Shown here: in pieces, positions 34,246 through 44,215 of the stretch
Position numbering within the stretch: the first letter of the stretch is position 1
Layout of the letters: every line of letters starts with the position of its first letter
Assembly (NCBI RefSeq): GCF_000772045.1
Contig: NZ_CP009754.1
Span: 682,001-746,000, forward strand
Direction of reading: 5' to 3'
Origin: Streptomyces sp. CCM_MD2014
GTDB taxonomy: Bacteria; Actinomycetota; Actinomycetes; Streptomycetales; Streptomycetaceae
Length of the DNA: 64,000 nucleotides
Made by a program: the position numbers and the translations under genes
Notes under the pieces: model-generated
Told to the model about the DNA's origin: nothing
Database searches by the model: none
The model's input: the letters and a program-made list of their open reading frames with translations, nothing else

Positions 34246-36336
34246 TCAGCCCGCGCCGTGCGCCACCACGAACTCCGCCCAGACGACCTTGCCGCCGCCG
34301 CGCGCTTCCACGCCCCATCCGTCGGCGAGCGTGTCGACCAGGAGCAGCCCGCGCCCGGAGACCCCGTCGTCCCCGGCCTCGCGGCGGCGCGGCAGGGCGC
34401 TGGAGGAGTCCTCGACCTCGACCCGCAGCCGCCGGTCGGTCCCGGTCAGCAGCCGGAGCGTGACGATCGCGGACCCCTCGGTGTGCATGAGGGCGTTGGT
34501 CATCAGCTCGTCGGCGACCAGTTCGATCTCGTCGCTGTGGTTCTTGGCGCCCCAGGAGCGGACCGCGGCGCGGATCATGTGCCGGGCCTCGGTGAGGCCC
34601 TCCGGGTCGCCCGGCGAGACGTGCTGCTGGACCCGGCCGAAGGTCCTGGGGGCGCCCGCGCCGTGGCGGCGCAGCAGGAGCAGCGCGACGTCGTCGTCGC
34701 CGCGGCGCTCGTCGACGACGTCGATGAGCCGGTCGGCCAGGTCCCGCACGTCCTGGGGTCCGGAGCTGATCAGCGCCGTGAGGACCTCCATCCCCTCGTC
34801 GAGGTCGGCGCCCGGCTGCTCGACCAGGCCGTCGGTGCACAGCAGCAGGGTGTTGCCCGGGTCCAGCTCGAGGGTGGCGACCGGGTAGGCGAGGCGCCCG
34901 AACTCGGCGGACAGGCCGAGCGGCAGCCCGCCCTCGACGCGGACGAGGCGGCAGCTGCCGTCGCCGAAGCGCAGCAGGGGGTCGATGTGTCCGGCGCGGA
35001 CCATCTGGACCACGCCGGTGCCCAGGTCGGCCTCGGCGTACAGGCAGGTCGCGAAGCGGTCGGTGTCCAGCTCGTGCAGGAAGACCGACGCCCGCGCCAT
35101 CACCGTGGCCGGCGGGTGGCCCTCGGCGGCGTAGGCCCGCAGCACGATGCGCAGCTGGCCCATGACGGCGGCGGCGTGCGTGTCGTGGCCCTGGACGTCG
35201 CCGATGACGGCGCCGACGCGGCCGCCGGGCAGCGGGATCAGGTCGTACCAGTCGCCGCCGATGTCCCGGCCGAGGGTGCCGCCGATGGAGGCGGCCCGGT
35301 AGCGGACGGCGACGTCGCAGCCGGGCACGCTGGGGATGGTGCGCGGCAGCATGGCCTGCTGGAGGCCTTCGGCGAGGTCCATCTCCTGCTCGTAGAGCAT
35401 GGCCCGCTGCAGGCTCTGCGCGATGCCGCTGCCGAGCGCGACGAGGACGTTGCGGTCCTCCGCGGAGAAACCCTGCCGGTCGCTGTAGAGCAGCCCGATG
35501 GCGCCGATGGGCCGGGCCTGGGCGATCAGCGGGAGGTAGGCGGCCGCGGTGATGTTCAGGTGGGTGATGTCCTTCCACAGCCCCGGGTAGCGCTCCGCGA
35601 ACTCCTCCGGCGACTCGATGAAGCGGGGGCTGAGCGTCCGTACGGCCTCGCTCATCGGGTACGGCTCGTCGATGCGGGTGACCCGGGTGCCGGGGACGAA
35701 GCTGTTCTCGGGGCCGTCGGCGACCAGCCGGATGCGGCCGGCCTCGACGAGGCCCATCACCAGGCTGGTGGCGCCCAGCCGGGTGAGGCCGTGGGTGTCG
35801 CGCAGCACCTCGATGACGTCGTCCACGGTGCGGGCGTGCGCGAGGGCGGCCGTGGCGAGCTGGACGACGTTGGTGAGCCGTCGGCGGGCCTCGTCCAGCG
35901 CGGCCTGGTCGCGGTTGGCCGCGCTGTCCGCCATCTCCTGGGTGGCGTCGCGGACGATGCCGATGATCCGGCGGGGGCGGCCCGTCTCGTCGCGGCGGAT
36001 GTAGCCCTGGGTACGGGTCCAGCGCAGGGAGCCGTCGCGGCGGCGCAGCCGGAAGTAGGTGCCGTAGGTCTCGCTGCCGTCCTTCATGGCCTGGGCGACC
36101 AGGGCGTCCAGGCGGCTGCCCTCGGCCGGCGGGACACGCACGGCCAACGACTCGGGGCGCCCGTCGTACTCCTCCGGGCGCAGGTCGAACACCTCGTGGG
36201 CCTGGGCGTCCATGTGGAAGAGTCCGGCGTCCAGGTCCCAGTCGAAGCTGCCCATGCGGTTGAGCGCCAGGATCGGGTCCGGGTGGGCGGGCCAGTCGTC
36301 CGGGAGTGACGGGGCGCTCGCTCCCCGATCAGACAT
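34246..36336 (-). CDS. PAS-GAF-PP2C-HATPase regulator (SpoIIE/Rsb-type)
   Basis: This is a 696-residue cytoplasmic multidomain protein. A PAS/PAC region occupies residues 15-130 (WDLDAGLFHMDAQAHEVFDL, RDGSLRWTRTQGY). A GAF domain spans about 170-310, a PP2C phosphatase about 330-530 (GGDWYDLIPLPGGRVGAVIGDVQGHD, CTDGLVEQ), and a C-terminal histidine-kinase-like ATPase follows (ELVADELMTNALMHTEGSA, GRGLLLVDTLADGWG). Such proteins are common in Streptomyces and act on anti-sigma or anti-anti-sigma partners by phosphorylation and dephosphorylation. The metal-binding Asp residues (GGD, VIGDVQGHD) are present. The signal sensed is unknown. Confidence 0.9.
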   Translation of the reverse strand: MSDRGASAPSLPDDWPAHPDPILALNRMGSFDWDLDAGLFHMDAQAHEVFDLRPEEYDGRPESLAVRVPPAEGSRLDALVAQAMKDGSETYGTYFRLRRRDGSLRWTRTQGYIRRDETGRPRRIIGIVRDATQEMADSAANRDQAALDEARRRLTNVVQLATAALAHARTVDDVIEVLRDTHGLTRLGATSLVMGLVEAGRIRLVADGPENSFVPGTRVTRIDEPYPMSEAVRTLSPRFIESPEEFAERYPGLWKDITHLNITAAAYLPLIAQARPIGAIGLLYSDRQGFSAEDRNVLVALGSGIAQSLQRAMLYEQEMDLAEGLQQAMLPRTIPSVPGCDVAVRYRAASIGGTLGRDIGGDWYDLIPLPGGRVGAVIGDVQGHDTHAAAVMGQLRIVLRAYAAEGHPPATVMARASVFLHELDTDRFATCLYAEADLGTGVVQMVRAGHIDPLLRFGDGSCRLVRVEGGLPLGLSAEFGRLAYPVATLELDPGNTLLLCTDGLVEQPGADLDEGMEVLTALISSGPQDVRDLADRLIDVVDERRGDDDVALLLLRRHGAGAPRTFGRVQQHVSPGDPEGLTEARHMIRAAVRSWGAKNHSDEIELVADELMTNALMHTEGSAIVTLRLLTGTDRRLRVEVEDSSSALPRRREAGDDGVSGRGLLLVDTLADGWGVEARGGGKVVWAEFVVAHGAG

Positions 36337-36452
36337 GGACCCCACCTTGCCAGGATTTGCCCGAATCTTCGACTCTTGGCCCGCCGGACAGCCGGGAGGA
36401 GGGCCGGGTCGCCGGGACGGGTACACGGAGCGGGTACGAGAGGAGCCCGGCC

Positions 36453-37874
36453 GTGGAGTGGTTCACCGCACCCGATTACTGGCTCGCCCGGCTGGTCTTC
36501 CAGCGGGCCCTGGCCGTCGTGTACCTGGTCGCGTTCCTGACGGCCGCCCTGCAGTTCCGGGCGCTGCTCGGCGAGCGCGGTCTGACGCCCGTCCCCCGCT
36601 TCGTCGAGGGGGTGCCCTTCAGGCGGGCGCCGAGTCTGTTCCAGTGGCGCTATTCGGACCGGCTCTTCGCGGGCTGTGCCTGGGCGGGCTGCGCGGTGTC
36701 GGCGGCGCTGGTGGCGGGTCTGGACTCGCTGCTGCCCCTGTGGGGCGCGATGGTGCTGTGGCTGGTGCCGTGGGCGCTGTACCTCTCGATCGTCAACGTC
36801 GGACAGACCTGGTACTCGTTCGGCTGGGAGTCGCTGCTGCTGGAGACCGGCTTCGTCGCCGTGTTCCTGGGCAACGAGGAGGTGGCCCCGCCCATCGTGG
36901 TGCTGTTCCTGCTGCGCTGGCTGCTGTTCCGGGTGGAGTTCGGGGCGGGGCTGATCAAGATGCGCGGCGACGAGTGCTGGCGGAAGCTGACCTGCCTGGA
37001 CCACCACCACGAGACCCAGCCGATGCCGGGCCCGCTGAGCTGGTTCTTCCACCACCTCCCTGGGCCGCTGCACCGTGTCGAGGTCGCCGCGAACCACGTC
37101 ACCCAGCTGGTGGTGCCCTTCCTGCTCTTCGCGCCGCATCCCGTGTCGACGGCCGCCGCGGCACTGATGATCGCGACCCAGCTGTGGCTGGTGCTCTCGG
37201 GCAACTTCTCCTGGCTCAACTGGATCACCATCGTGCTGGCCCTGTCGGTGGTGCGCTTCCCGGCCGATCCGCCGGGTACGGCAGCCGCGCCGCTCTGGTA
37301 CGAGGTGGTGGTCCTGGCGGTGGCGGCGCTGCTGGTGTTCCTGAGCCACCGGCCGGTGCGCAACATGATCTCCCGCCGCCAGGTGATGAACCGCTCCTTC
37401 GACGCGCTGCACCTGGTCAACACCTACGGCGCCTTCGGCTCCGTCAGCCGGGTCCGGTACGAGGTGGTGATCGAGGGCACCGCCGACGAGGTGGCCAGGA
37501 AGGACGGGGACTGGCGGGAGTACGAGTTCAGGGGCAAACCCGGTGATCCGCGCCGCTGGCCGCGCCAGTTCGCTCCGTACCATCTGCGCCTGGACTGGCT
37601 GATGTGGTTCGCGGCGCTGTCGCCCTCCTACGCCGGATCGTGGTTCGGCACCTTCGTGGAGCGGCTGCTGGAGAACGACCGGGCGACGCTGCGGCTGCTG
37701 CGCGGCTCCCCCTTCCCGCCCGACGCGCCGCCGCGCTTCGTGCGCGCCCGGCTGTTCCGGTACCGGTACACGACCTGGCGGGAGCTGCGGGAGACGGGAG
37801 CGTGCTGGGAGCGGACGTATGTGCGGGAGTACCTGCCGCCGACCCGGCTGACCGGGGCGCCGGACCGGTCGTGA
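36453..37874 (+). CDS. Lipase maturation factor family (LMF1-like) membrane protein
   Basis: This 473-residue membrane protein has about six to eight helices in the first 330 residues and a soluble tail. Hallmarks are SLFQWRYSDRLF, TWYSFGWESLLLETGF, KMRGDECWRKLTCLDHHHETQPMPGPLSW, and the C-terminal LRLDWLMWFAALSP and RYTTWRELRETG. Bacterial members are widespread but of unproven function; the name comes from the vertebrate ER protein. GTG at 36453 is chosen because aggag lies eight bases before it. It is divergent from the PP2C regulator. Confidence 0.83.
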   Translation: MEWFTAPDYWLARLVFQRALAVVYLVAFLTAALQFRALLGERGLTPVPRFVEGVPFRRAPSLFQWRYSDRLFAGCAWAGCAVSAALVAGLDSLLPLWGAMVLWLVPWALYLSIVNVGQTWYSFGWESLLLETGFVAVFLGNEEVAPPIVVLFLLRWLLFRVEFGAGLIKMRGDECWRKLTCLDHHHETQPMPGPLSWFFHHLPGPLHRVEVAANHVTQLVVPFLLFAPHPVSTAAAALMIATQLWLVLSGNFSWLNWITIVLALSVVRFPADPPGTAAAPLWYEVVVLAVAALLVFLSHRPVRNMISRRQVMNRSFDALHLVNTYGAFGSVSRVRYEVVIEGTADEVARKDGDWREYEFRGKPGDPRRWPRQFAPYHLRLDWLMWFAALSPSYAGSWFGTFVERLLENDRATLRLLRGSPFPPDAPPRFVRARLFRYRYTTWRELRETGACWERTYVREYLPPTRLTGAPDRS

Positions 37875-37880
37875 CCCCGC

Positions 37881-37915
37881 GGGCCCGGCCCACCGCTACC
37901 GGGTGGGCCGGGCCC
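37881..37915. terminator. Hairpin between the LMF1-like gene and the mannosidase operon
   Basis: A perfect 14-bp inverted repeat (GGGCCCGGCCCACC at 37881-37894 and complement at 37902-37915) has a seven-base loop and is followed by TTT on the plus strand. It lies between converging genes. Confidence 0.85.
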
Positions 37916-37931
37916 TTTGGGGGCGACGGTG

Positions 37932-40900
37932 CTACGCGCGCTTCAGCCGCAGGGTCATCAGCTGGAAGGGACGCAGCCGTACGGCGATCCGGTCCCCGTC
38001 GAGGCGGGGGGCCTCCGCGTCCGCCAGCGGGCGCTCCAGCAGGTCGGTCACCTGCACGCCGGTGGCCGCGAACCCGGTGGTGAGCGTGGCGCGGGCCCGG
38101 CCGCCGTGGGCCTCGTGGAAGCGGACCACGACGTCGCCGCTGCCGTCGTCGGCGAGCTTGACGGCGGTGACGACGACCTCGTCCCGGTCGACCGTGACGA
38201 GCGGCGCGATCTCGGCGGTGCCTCCGGTGAGGTGCCGCTCGGGCACGTTGATCCGCCAGCCCTCGCGGACCGCGTCGCCGATGCCCGCGCCGGGCACCAG
38301 CGCGTGCCGGAACCGGTGCACGCCCTGGTCGGTCTCCGGGTCGGGGAAGCGGGGGGCGCGCAGGAGGGAGACCCGCACGGTGGTGGTCGTACCGGCGTCG
38401 CCGCCGGTGCGGACGGTGCGGGTGACGTCGTGTCCGTACGTCGAGTCGTTGACGACGGCGACGCCCCAGCCGGGCTCCTCCAGGTGCACGAACCGGTGGT
38501 TGCAGGCCTCGAACTTGGCCGCCTCCCAGCTCGTGTTGGTGTGGGTGGGCCGGTGGAAGTGCCCGAACTGGGTCTCCGACGCGTACCGTTCGGCGTGCAC
38601 GTCGAGCGGGAAGGCGAGCTTGAGGAACTTCTCCGTCTCGTGCCAGTCGACCTCGGTGTCCACCTCCAGCCGCCGCTCCCCCGGCGCCAGCGTCAGCACC
38701 TGGGTGACGCGGGAGGAGCCGAAGGAGCGGACGATCCGCACCGAGGCGCCGTCTTCGCCGGGGGCGACCTCGTCGGCGTCGGTGAGGTCGGTGACGGTGT
38801 GGCGGTAGAACTCGTCCACGTCCCAGGCGTCCCACATGTTCGGGAAGTCGGGGTGCAGCTGGAGCAGGTTCCCCGCGCCGCCCGGCGCGATGGTCTCGCG
38901 GTCGGCGGTGATGTCGTACGCGGAGACGATCAGCCCTCGCTCGTCGATCTCGACGCGCAGCAGGCCGTTGTCGAGGACGTGGCCGCCGCCGGGGCGGGGG
39001 GCGCGCTCGGTGGTGCCGTCGGTGACCGGTGCGGCGGCGCCGCCCGCCCCCACGCCCGCCCGTGCGTGCGGGGCGGAGTTGAAGAGGAGCGGGGTGTCGC
39101 CCTCGCCGGCCAGGGCGCGCTGGGCGGCGTCGATGATCGCGTTCAGCTCGGCGGCGACGCGGTCGTAGGTGGCGCGGGCTTCGCGGTGCACCCAGGCGAT
39201 GGAGGAACCGGGCAGGATGTCGTGGAACTGGTGCAGCAGGACCGTCTTCCAGATGCGGTCCAGGTCGTCGTACGGGTAGGGGAACCCGGCGCGCACGGCG
39301 GCGGTGGCCGCCCACAGTTCGGCCTCGCGCAGCAGGTGCTCGCTGCGGCGGTTGCCCTGCTTGGTCTTGGCCTGGCTGGTGAGGGTGGCGCGGTGCAGTT
39401 CGAGGTACAGCTCGCCCACCCAGACCGGCGGCTCGGGGTTCTCGGCCTCGGCCTTCTCGAAGAAGGCGTGCGGGGTCTCCCACTCGACCGTCGCCGAGCC
39501 TTCGAGGTTCCGCAGCCGGGCCGCCTTGGCGACCATCTCGCGGGTGGTGCCGCCGCCCCCGTCGCCCCAGCCGGTGGGGGCCAGGGAGTGGCGCGCGACG
39601 CCCTTGTCCTTGAAGTTCTTCGCCGCGTGGGCGATCTCGCTGCCCTTCATCGAGCAGTTGTAGGTGTCGACGGGCGGGAAGTGGGTGAAGATCCGGGTCC
39701 CGTCGATGCCCTCCCAGCGGAAGGTGTGGTGCGGGAACTTGTTCGTCTGGGACCAGGAGATCTTCTGGGTCAGCAGGTACTTGGCACCGGCCGCCTTGAT
39801 GATCTGCGGGAGGCCCGCCGCGAAGCCGAAGGTGTCCGGCAGCCACGCCTCGTCGTTCTCGACGCCGAACTCGTCGAGGAAGAACCGCTTGCCGTGCACG
39901 AACTGCCGGGCCATCGCCTCCGAGCCGGGCATGTTGGTGTCCGACTCCACCCACATGCCGCCGGCCGGCACGAACCGCCCGTCCGCGACGGCCTTCTTGA
40001 CCCGCGCCCACACCTCGGGCCGGTGGTCGCGCACCCACGCCCACTGCTGGGCCTGGGACATGGCGAAGACGAAGTCCGGCTCGTCCTCCAGGAGGGCGGT
40101 CATGTTGGAGGTGGTCCGGGCCACCTTGCGCACCGTCTCGCGCAGCGGCCACAGCCACGCCGAGTCGATGTGCGCGTGGCCGACGGCGCTGATGCGGTGC
40201 GCGGAGGGCACGGCGGGGGCCGACAGCACCTCGGTGAGGCGGGAACGGGCCTCCTGTGCCGTACCGCCCACGTCCTGGAGGTCGACGGCGTCCAGGGCCC
40301 GGTCGACGGCGCGCAGGATCTCCCAGCGGCGCGGCGACTCCACGGGCAGCTCGGCCATCAGCTCGCCGAGCACCTCCAGGTCGAGCACCAGGTTCCACAC
40401 CGTCTCGTCGAGGACGGCGAGGTCCATCCGGGTGAGGGTGTACTGCGGTTCGCTGCCCGCGGTGTCCTTGTCGCCGAGCTGCGTGGGCACGAAGGGGTGG
40501 TAGTCGAGGATCACGGGGTTGGAGGCCGCCTCGACGTGCAGCCGGACCTCCTCGCCGCCCTCGACGGGGGCGCCGATCCGCACCCACTGGTTGCGCGGGT
40601 TGAGGCCCTTCACTGGGGTGCCGTCGGGGCGGTAGACCAGTCCCTCGCACTGGAAGCCGGGCATGTTCTCGTCGAAGCCGAGGTCGATGATCGCCTCGAC
40701 GGTCTTCCCGGCCCATTCCTCCGGCACGGTGCCGGTGACGCGGAACCAGCTGGTGCCCCAGGGCGCGCCCCAGCGGGCGCCGACCTCGATGGGCTCGGGT
40801 TCGGCCGCGAGTCCCTCCTCCACGGGCACGGGTTCGCCGGGCGCGTTCCAGACCGCCACGTGCAGCGGTACGGACTGGGGGTAGAGGGCGGGGCGGATGC

Positions 40901-40955
40901 GCTCGTCGAGGACGCGCTTGAGGCGGGCTTCGACCAGGTTGCGGTCGTCATGCAT
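37932..40955 (-). CDS. GH38 alpha-mannosidase
   Basis: This is a 1007-residue glycoside hydrolase with no signal peptide, so it acts in the cytoplasm. The metal-binding motif HAHIDSAWLWPLRE is near residue 258, and the nucleophile Asp is in GMWVESDTNMPG near 345. LPDTFGFAAGLPQI and a long beta-rich C-terminal half follow. GH38 enzymes remove alpha-mannose from oligosaccharides with retention. It is the last gene of the LacI-controlled operon, after the GH5-like gene, so imported mannosides are probably cleaved here. GGAG precedes the ATG, and a strong terminator follows the gene. Confidence 0.93.
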   Translation of the reverse strand: MHDDRNLVEARLKRVLDERIRPALYPQSVPLHVAVWNAPGEPVPVEEGLAAEPEPIEVGARWGAPWGTSWFRVTGTVPEEWAGKTVEAIIDLGFDENMPGFQCEGLVYRPDGTPVKGLNPRNQWVRIGAPVEGGEEVRLHVEAASNPVILDYHPFVPTQLGDKDTAGSEPQYTLTRMDLAVLDETVWNLVLDLEVLGELMAELPVESPRRWEILRAVDRALDAVDLQDVGGTAQEARSRLTEVLSAPAVPSAHRISAVGHAHIDSAWLWPLRETVRKVARTTSNMTALLEDEPDFVFAMSQAQQWAWVRDHRPEVWARVKKAVADGRFVPAGGMWVESDTNMPGSEAMARQFVHGKRFFLDEFGVENDEAWLPDTFGFAAGLPQIIKAAGAKYLLTQKISWSQTNKFPHHTFRWEGIDGTRIFTHFPPVDTYNCSMKGSEIAHAAKNFKDKGVARHSLAPTGWGDGGGGTTREMVAKAARLRNLEGSATVEWETPHAFFEKAEAENPEPPVWVGELYLELHRATLTSQAKTKQGNRRSEHLLREAELWAATAAVRAGFPYPYDDLDRIWKTVLLHQFHDILPGSSIAWVHREARATYDRVAAELNAIIDAAQRALAGEGDTPLLFNSAPHARAGVGAGGAAAPVTDGTTERAPRPGGGHVLDNGLLRVEIDERGLIVSAYDITADRETIAPGGAGNLLQLHPDFPNMWDAWDVDEFYRHTVTDLTDADEVAPGEDGASVRIVRSFGSSRVTQVLTLAPGERRLEVDTEVDWHETEKFLKLAFPLDVHAERYASETQFGHFHRPTHTNTSWEAAKFEACNHRFVHLEEPGWGVAVVNDSTYGHDVTRTVRTGGDAGTTTTVRVSLLRAPRFPDPETDQGVHRFRHALVPGAGIGDAVREGWRINVPERHLTGGTAEIAPLVTVDRDEVVVTAVKLADDGSGDVVVRFHEAHGGRARATLTTGFAATGVQVTDLLERPLADAEAPRLDGDRIAVRLRPFQLMTLRLKRA

Positions 40956-41017
40956 GAGGGTGCTCCGGGGTCGGGGGCGGGTGGTTGCCAGGGTGGGTCA
41001 CGACGACGGGGCCGACG

Positions 41018-42310
41018 TCAGGTACAGCTCCCCCGCCGTGCGCGGTCCGAATCGTCCGGGGCCGGGGCGGCGAGTACGTCGCCGGGAGTGACGACCTCGG
41101 TGATGCCGCGCGCGGCGAGGTGTCCGGTGTCGGCGGTGTGCGTGTCGAGGACGGTGGTGGGGCGGGCGCCGTCGGCGACCAGCCGGAAGAAGGCGTCGAA
41201 GACGGCGCCGCCGGGGGCGCAGGCCGAGCGGGCGGCGGGGTCTGCCGGGACGGCGAGGGCCGTGGTGCGCGGGGCGGGCGCCGGGCGGGCTCCGTCCCGG
41301 GCCGCGCGCGCCGCGCTCGCCAGGACCCGTGCCGTGTCCTTGGGGCGGCGGTCGTTGGTGAGGAGGCCGAGCCCGTACTCCAGCTCGGGGAAGTCGGCCA
41401 GTGCCCGGGACACGTCGTGGGAGCACCACCAGGTGACGCCCCACAGGCCGGGGCAGTCCAGGGCGTTCTCGACGGTCGCCTCGGTGAAGGCGGCGGCGTG
41501 CTCGGCGGGGACGAGGGGCGCGGGGGCTCCGACCTCCTGGAGCCAGACGGGACGGTGCGGGTCGTCGGCCCAGGCCTTGCTCAGCTCGATCAGGTAGGCC
41601 GCGTGGTGCTCGCTGGGCACGGAGGCGCGGCCGTGGCGCTGGGCGGTGCCGTTGAAGACCCAGGAGTGCACGGCCGTGACGGCGCCGCGCCGGGCGGCCT
41701 GGGCCGGGGTGAAGGGCTGGTCGTCCTGGTACCAGGTGGCGTCGTACTCGGCGTGCAGGTGCATCCGGCCCGGGGCGCCCTCCTCGCAGGCGGCCAGCAT
41801 CCGCTCCAGCCAGGCGTCGATCTGGTCGGCGGTGGCGCGGTCCGGGTCGGGGTGGGGTCCGGCGGAGAACTGGTTGACCTCGTTGCCGAGGGTCATGCCG
41901 AGGAAGCCCGGCCGGCCGGCCAGGGCGGCGGCGAGGGTGCGGAGGTAGGTGGCCTGGCCGTCGATGACGTCGGGGTCGGTGAACAGGTTGCGCCGGTGCC
42001 AGGTGCGGGTCCAGGCCGGCAGGAAGTCGAAGCTGCTCAGATGGCCCTGGAGGCCGTCCACGTTGACGTCGAGGCCGCGTTCGCCGGCCGCGTCGACCAG
42101 GGCGACGAGGTGCTCGACCGCGCGTTCGCGGATCAGTGAGCGGTTGGGCTGGAAGTAGGGCCAGAGCGGGAAGACGCGGACGTGGTCGACGTCCAGTGCG
42201 GCGATGGAGTCCAGGTCGGCGCGGACGGAGTCGAGATCGAAGTCGAGCCAGTGGTGGAACCATCCCTCGCTCGGGGTGTAGTTGACGCCGAAGCGCACGG
42301 CAGAAGGCAT
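41018..42310 (-). CDS. GH5-like glycoside hydrolase
   Basis: This 430-residue TIM-barrel hydrolase has no signal peptide. It begins RFGVNYTPSEGWFHHW; DHVRVFPLWPYF follows. The acid/base region is GMTLGNEVNQFS (Asn-Glu pair) near residue 145, and the nucleophile is probably Glu in VWLQEVGAP near 270. The fold fits GH5 and the related mannanase/glucanase clan; the exact subfamily was not decided. Because it sits between a permease and a GH38 alpha-mannosidase, a beta-mannoside or mixed mannoside substrate is a reasonable guess. AAGGA precedes the ATG. Confidence 0.8.
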   Translation of the reverse strand: MPSAVRFGVNYTPSEGWFHHWLDFDLDSVRADLDSIAALDVDHVRVFPLWPYFQPNRSLIRERAVEHLVALVDAAGERGLDVNVDGLQGHLSSFDFLPAWTRTWHRRNLFTDPDVIDGQATYLRTLAAALAGRPGFLGMTLGNEVNQFSAGPHPDPDRATADQIDAWLERMLAACEEGAPGRMHLHAEYDATWYQDDQPFTPAQAARRGAVTAVHSWVFNGTAQRHGRASVPSEHHAAYLIELSKAWADDPHRPVWLQEVGAPAPLVPAEHAAAFTEATVENALDCPGLWGVTWWCSHDVSRALADFPELEYGLGLLTNDRRPKDTARVLASAARAARDGARPAPAPRTTALAVPADPAARSACAPGGAVFDAFFRLVADGARPTTVLDTHTADTGHLAARGITEVVTPGDVLAAPAPDDSDRARRGSCT

Positions 42311-42359
42311 GCGGTGTCCTTGATACGGGGTAGTACGGGCCCTGGGCGGCGGATGACGG

Positions 42360-43280
42360 TCAGCCCTTGACGGCTCCCTCGCCGACGCCGCGGAAGAAGT
42401 ACCGCTGGAGACAGGCGAAGAGGACGATGAGCGGCGCCACGGCGATGATCGTGCCCGCGGCGACGAGGCGTTCGTCGTTGGCGAAGGTGCCGTGCAGGTA
42501 GTTGAGGCCGATGGTCAGCGTGAACCTGGACGGGTCGCTCAGCACGATCAGGGGCCACAGGAAGTCGTCCCAGGCGCCCATGAAGGCGAAGATCGCGACG
42601 ACGGCGAGGGTGCCCTTCACCGCGGGCAGCGCGATCCGGTAGAACCGCTGCCAGACGTTGGCGCCGTCGACGAAGGCGGCCTCCTCGATCTCGTAGGGGA
42701 GGTTGAGGAAGGCGTTGCGCATGAGGAGCACGTTGAGGGCGCTGACGCAGCCGGGCAGCAGGACGCCGACGAGGGTGTTGTTGAGGCCCAGCTCCCGCAT
42801 GGTGGTGAACTGGGCGATGATGATGCCCTCCACGGGCACGAGCATGGCCAGGATGAACACCAGCGTGGCGACGCGCCGGCCCCGGTAGCGCAGCCGGGCC
42901 AGGGCGTAGCCGGCGAGGGCCGCGCCGACGCAGTTGGTGACGACGTTGGCGGCGGCGACCTTCAGCGAGTTCAGGGCGTAGTCCCACACCGGGATGGTGT
43001 CGGCGACCCGCTCGTAGTTGTGCAGGGTCGGGTCGGCGGGCAGGAACTTCGGCGGGGAGCTGAAGATGTCCTCGGTGGGGCCCTTGAGCGAGGTCGACAG
43101 CTGCCACAGGAACGGGCCGATGGTCAGGGCCAGGACACCTATGAGCAGCAGGTAGCGCAGGACCAGTTCCCACCCGCGGATGCGGCGGCCGTGCTCGTCG
43201 GTGATCCGGGGTTCGCGTTCCCGCGCCCGGTCGCCCTCCCCCGGCTTCTGGGCGGGCCGGGTCCGCTCGGCGAGGCTCAC
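42360..43280 (-). CDS. Carbohydrate ABC transporter permease (MalG type)
   Basis: This 306-residue inner-membrane protein has six helices and a cytoplasmic N-terminal extension rich in charge. The permease EAA loop is EIEEAAFVDGANVWQRFYRIALPAVKG, which binds the ATPase. It ends with QRYFFRGVGEGAVKG, typical of MalG-like proteins. The GTG start overlaps the stop of the upstream permease (GTGA). Both permeases lack a matching ATPase gene nearby. Confidence 0.93.
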   Translation of the reverse strand: MSLAERTRPAQKPGEGDRAREREPRITDEHGRRIRGWELVLRYLLLIGVLALTIGPFLWQLSTSLKGPTEDIFSSPPKFLPADPTLHNYERVADTIPVWDYALNSLKVAAANVVTNCVGAALAGYALARLRYRGRRVATLVFILAMLVPVEGIIIAQFTTMRELGLNNTLVGVLLPGCVSALNVLLMRNAFLNLPYEIEEAAFVDGANVWQRFYRIALPAVKGTLAVVAIFAFMGAWDDFLWPLIVLSDPSRFTLTIGLNYLHGTFANDERLVAAGTIIAVAPLIVLFACLQRYFFRGVGEGAVKG

Positions 43281-44209
43281 GACTCCTCCTTCCGGTCGGC
43301 CCGCAGGACGAGCAGCATCAGGACGACGGTGACGACGAAGACGACGACGGAGATGGCGGAGGCGTAGCCGACCCGGCCGGTCAGACCGGTGCCGGTGCGC
43401 TGGACCAGCATCACCAGGGTGGTGTCCTCGCCGGCCGGGCCGCCGTTGGGGCCCGCCATCAGGTAGACCTCGGAGAACACCTTGAAGGCGGCGACCGAGG
43501 AGAGGGCGGCGACCAGGACCATGGTGGAGCGGACGGCGGGCACCGTGACGGTGAGGAACCGGCGGACCGCTCCCGCGCCGTCGACGGCGGCCGCCTCGTG
43601 CAGCTCGCGCGGCACGTTGGCCAGCGCCGCCAGGTAAATGATCATGTAGTAGCCGAGGCCCTTCCAGACCGTGACGCCCATCGCGCTGAGCAGGATCAGC
43701 CACTGGTCGCTGAGGAAGCCGACCGGACTCGCGCCGAGCGTCTCCAGCAGGGAGTTGACCAGGCCGCGCTCGTCCAGGAGCCAGACCCAGATCAGCCCGA
43801 CGACGACGATCGAGGCGACGACCGGGGTGTAGAAGGCCGAGCGGAAGAAGGTGATGCCGGGGATGTTCTTCTGCACCAGCAGGGCGAGCAGCAGCGGCAG
43901 CAGGACGAGTGCGGGGACGACCCCGAGGACGTACAGGGAGCTGTTGCGCAGGCCGATCCAGAACATGTCGTCGTGGAGCAGCTCGCGGAAGTTGGCGAGG
44001 CCCACGAACTCACCGGGGACCAGCGTGCGGCGGTCGGTGAAGGAGTTGACCAGCGTGGAGACGAACGGGTACAGGATGAACGCGCCGGTGATCAGCAGAC
44101 CGGGCGCTGCGAAGAGCCAGGGACTGGCGGGCAGTTGCCGCCGCACGCGCCGGGCGCCGCCGCTCTTGCGGGCGCCCGGGGTGCCGGTGGTGAGGGTGGG
44201 ACTCGCCAT
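43277..44209 (-). CDS. Carbohydrate ABC transporter permease (MalF type)
   Basis: This 310-residue inner-membrane protein has six helices, beginning with ASPWLFAAPGLLITGAFILY. The EAA loop is ELHEAAAVDGAGAVRRFLTVTVPA. It pairs with the MalG-type protein encoded next. It follows the binding-protein gene by six bases, so the three are one transcript. No ATPase gene is present in the operon; in Streptomyces several sugar systems share the MsiK ATPase, which would be the partner here. Confidence 0.93.
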   Translation of the reverse strand: MASPTLTTGTPGARKSGGARRVRRQLPASPWLFAAPGLLITGAFILYPFVSTLVNSFTDRRTLVPGEFVGLANFRELLHDDMFWIGLRNSSLYVLGVVPALVLLPLLLALLVQKNIPGITFFRSAFYTPVVASIVVVGLIWVWLLDERGLVNSLLETLGASPVGFLSDQWLILLSAMGVTVWKGLGYYMIIYLAALANVPRELHEAAAVDGAGAVRRFLTVTVPAVRSTMVLVAALSSVAAFKVFSEVYLMAGPNGGPAGEDTTLVMLVQRTGTGLTGRVGYASAISVVVFVVTVVLMLLVLRADRKEES

Positions 44210-44215
44210 GACGTG

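Noticed and set aside
37917..41597. A 1226-codon plus-strand frame opposite the GH38 gene
   Set aside because: It mirrors a clear GH38 alpha-mannosidase with intact catalytic motifs and has no protein-like features.
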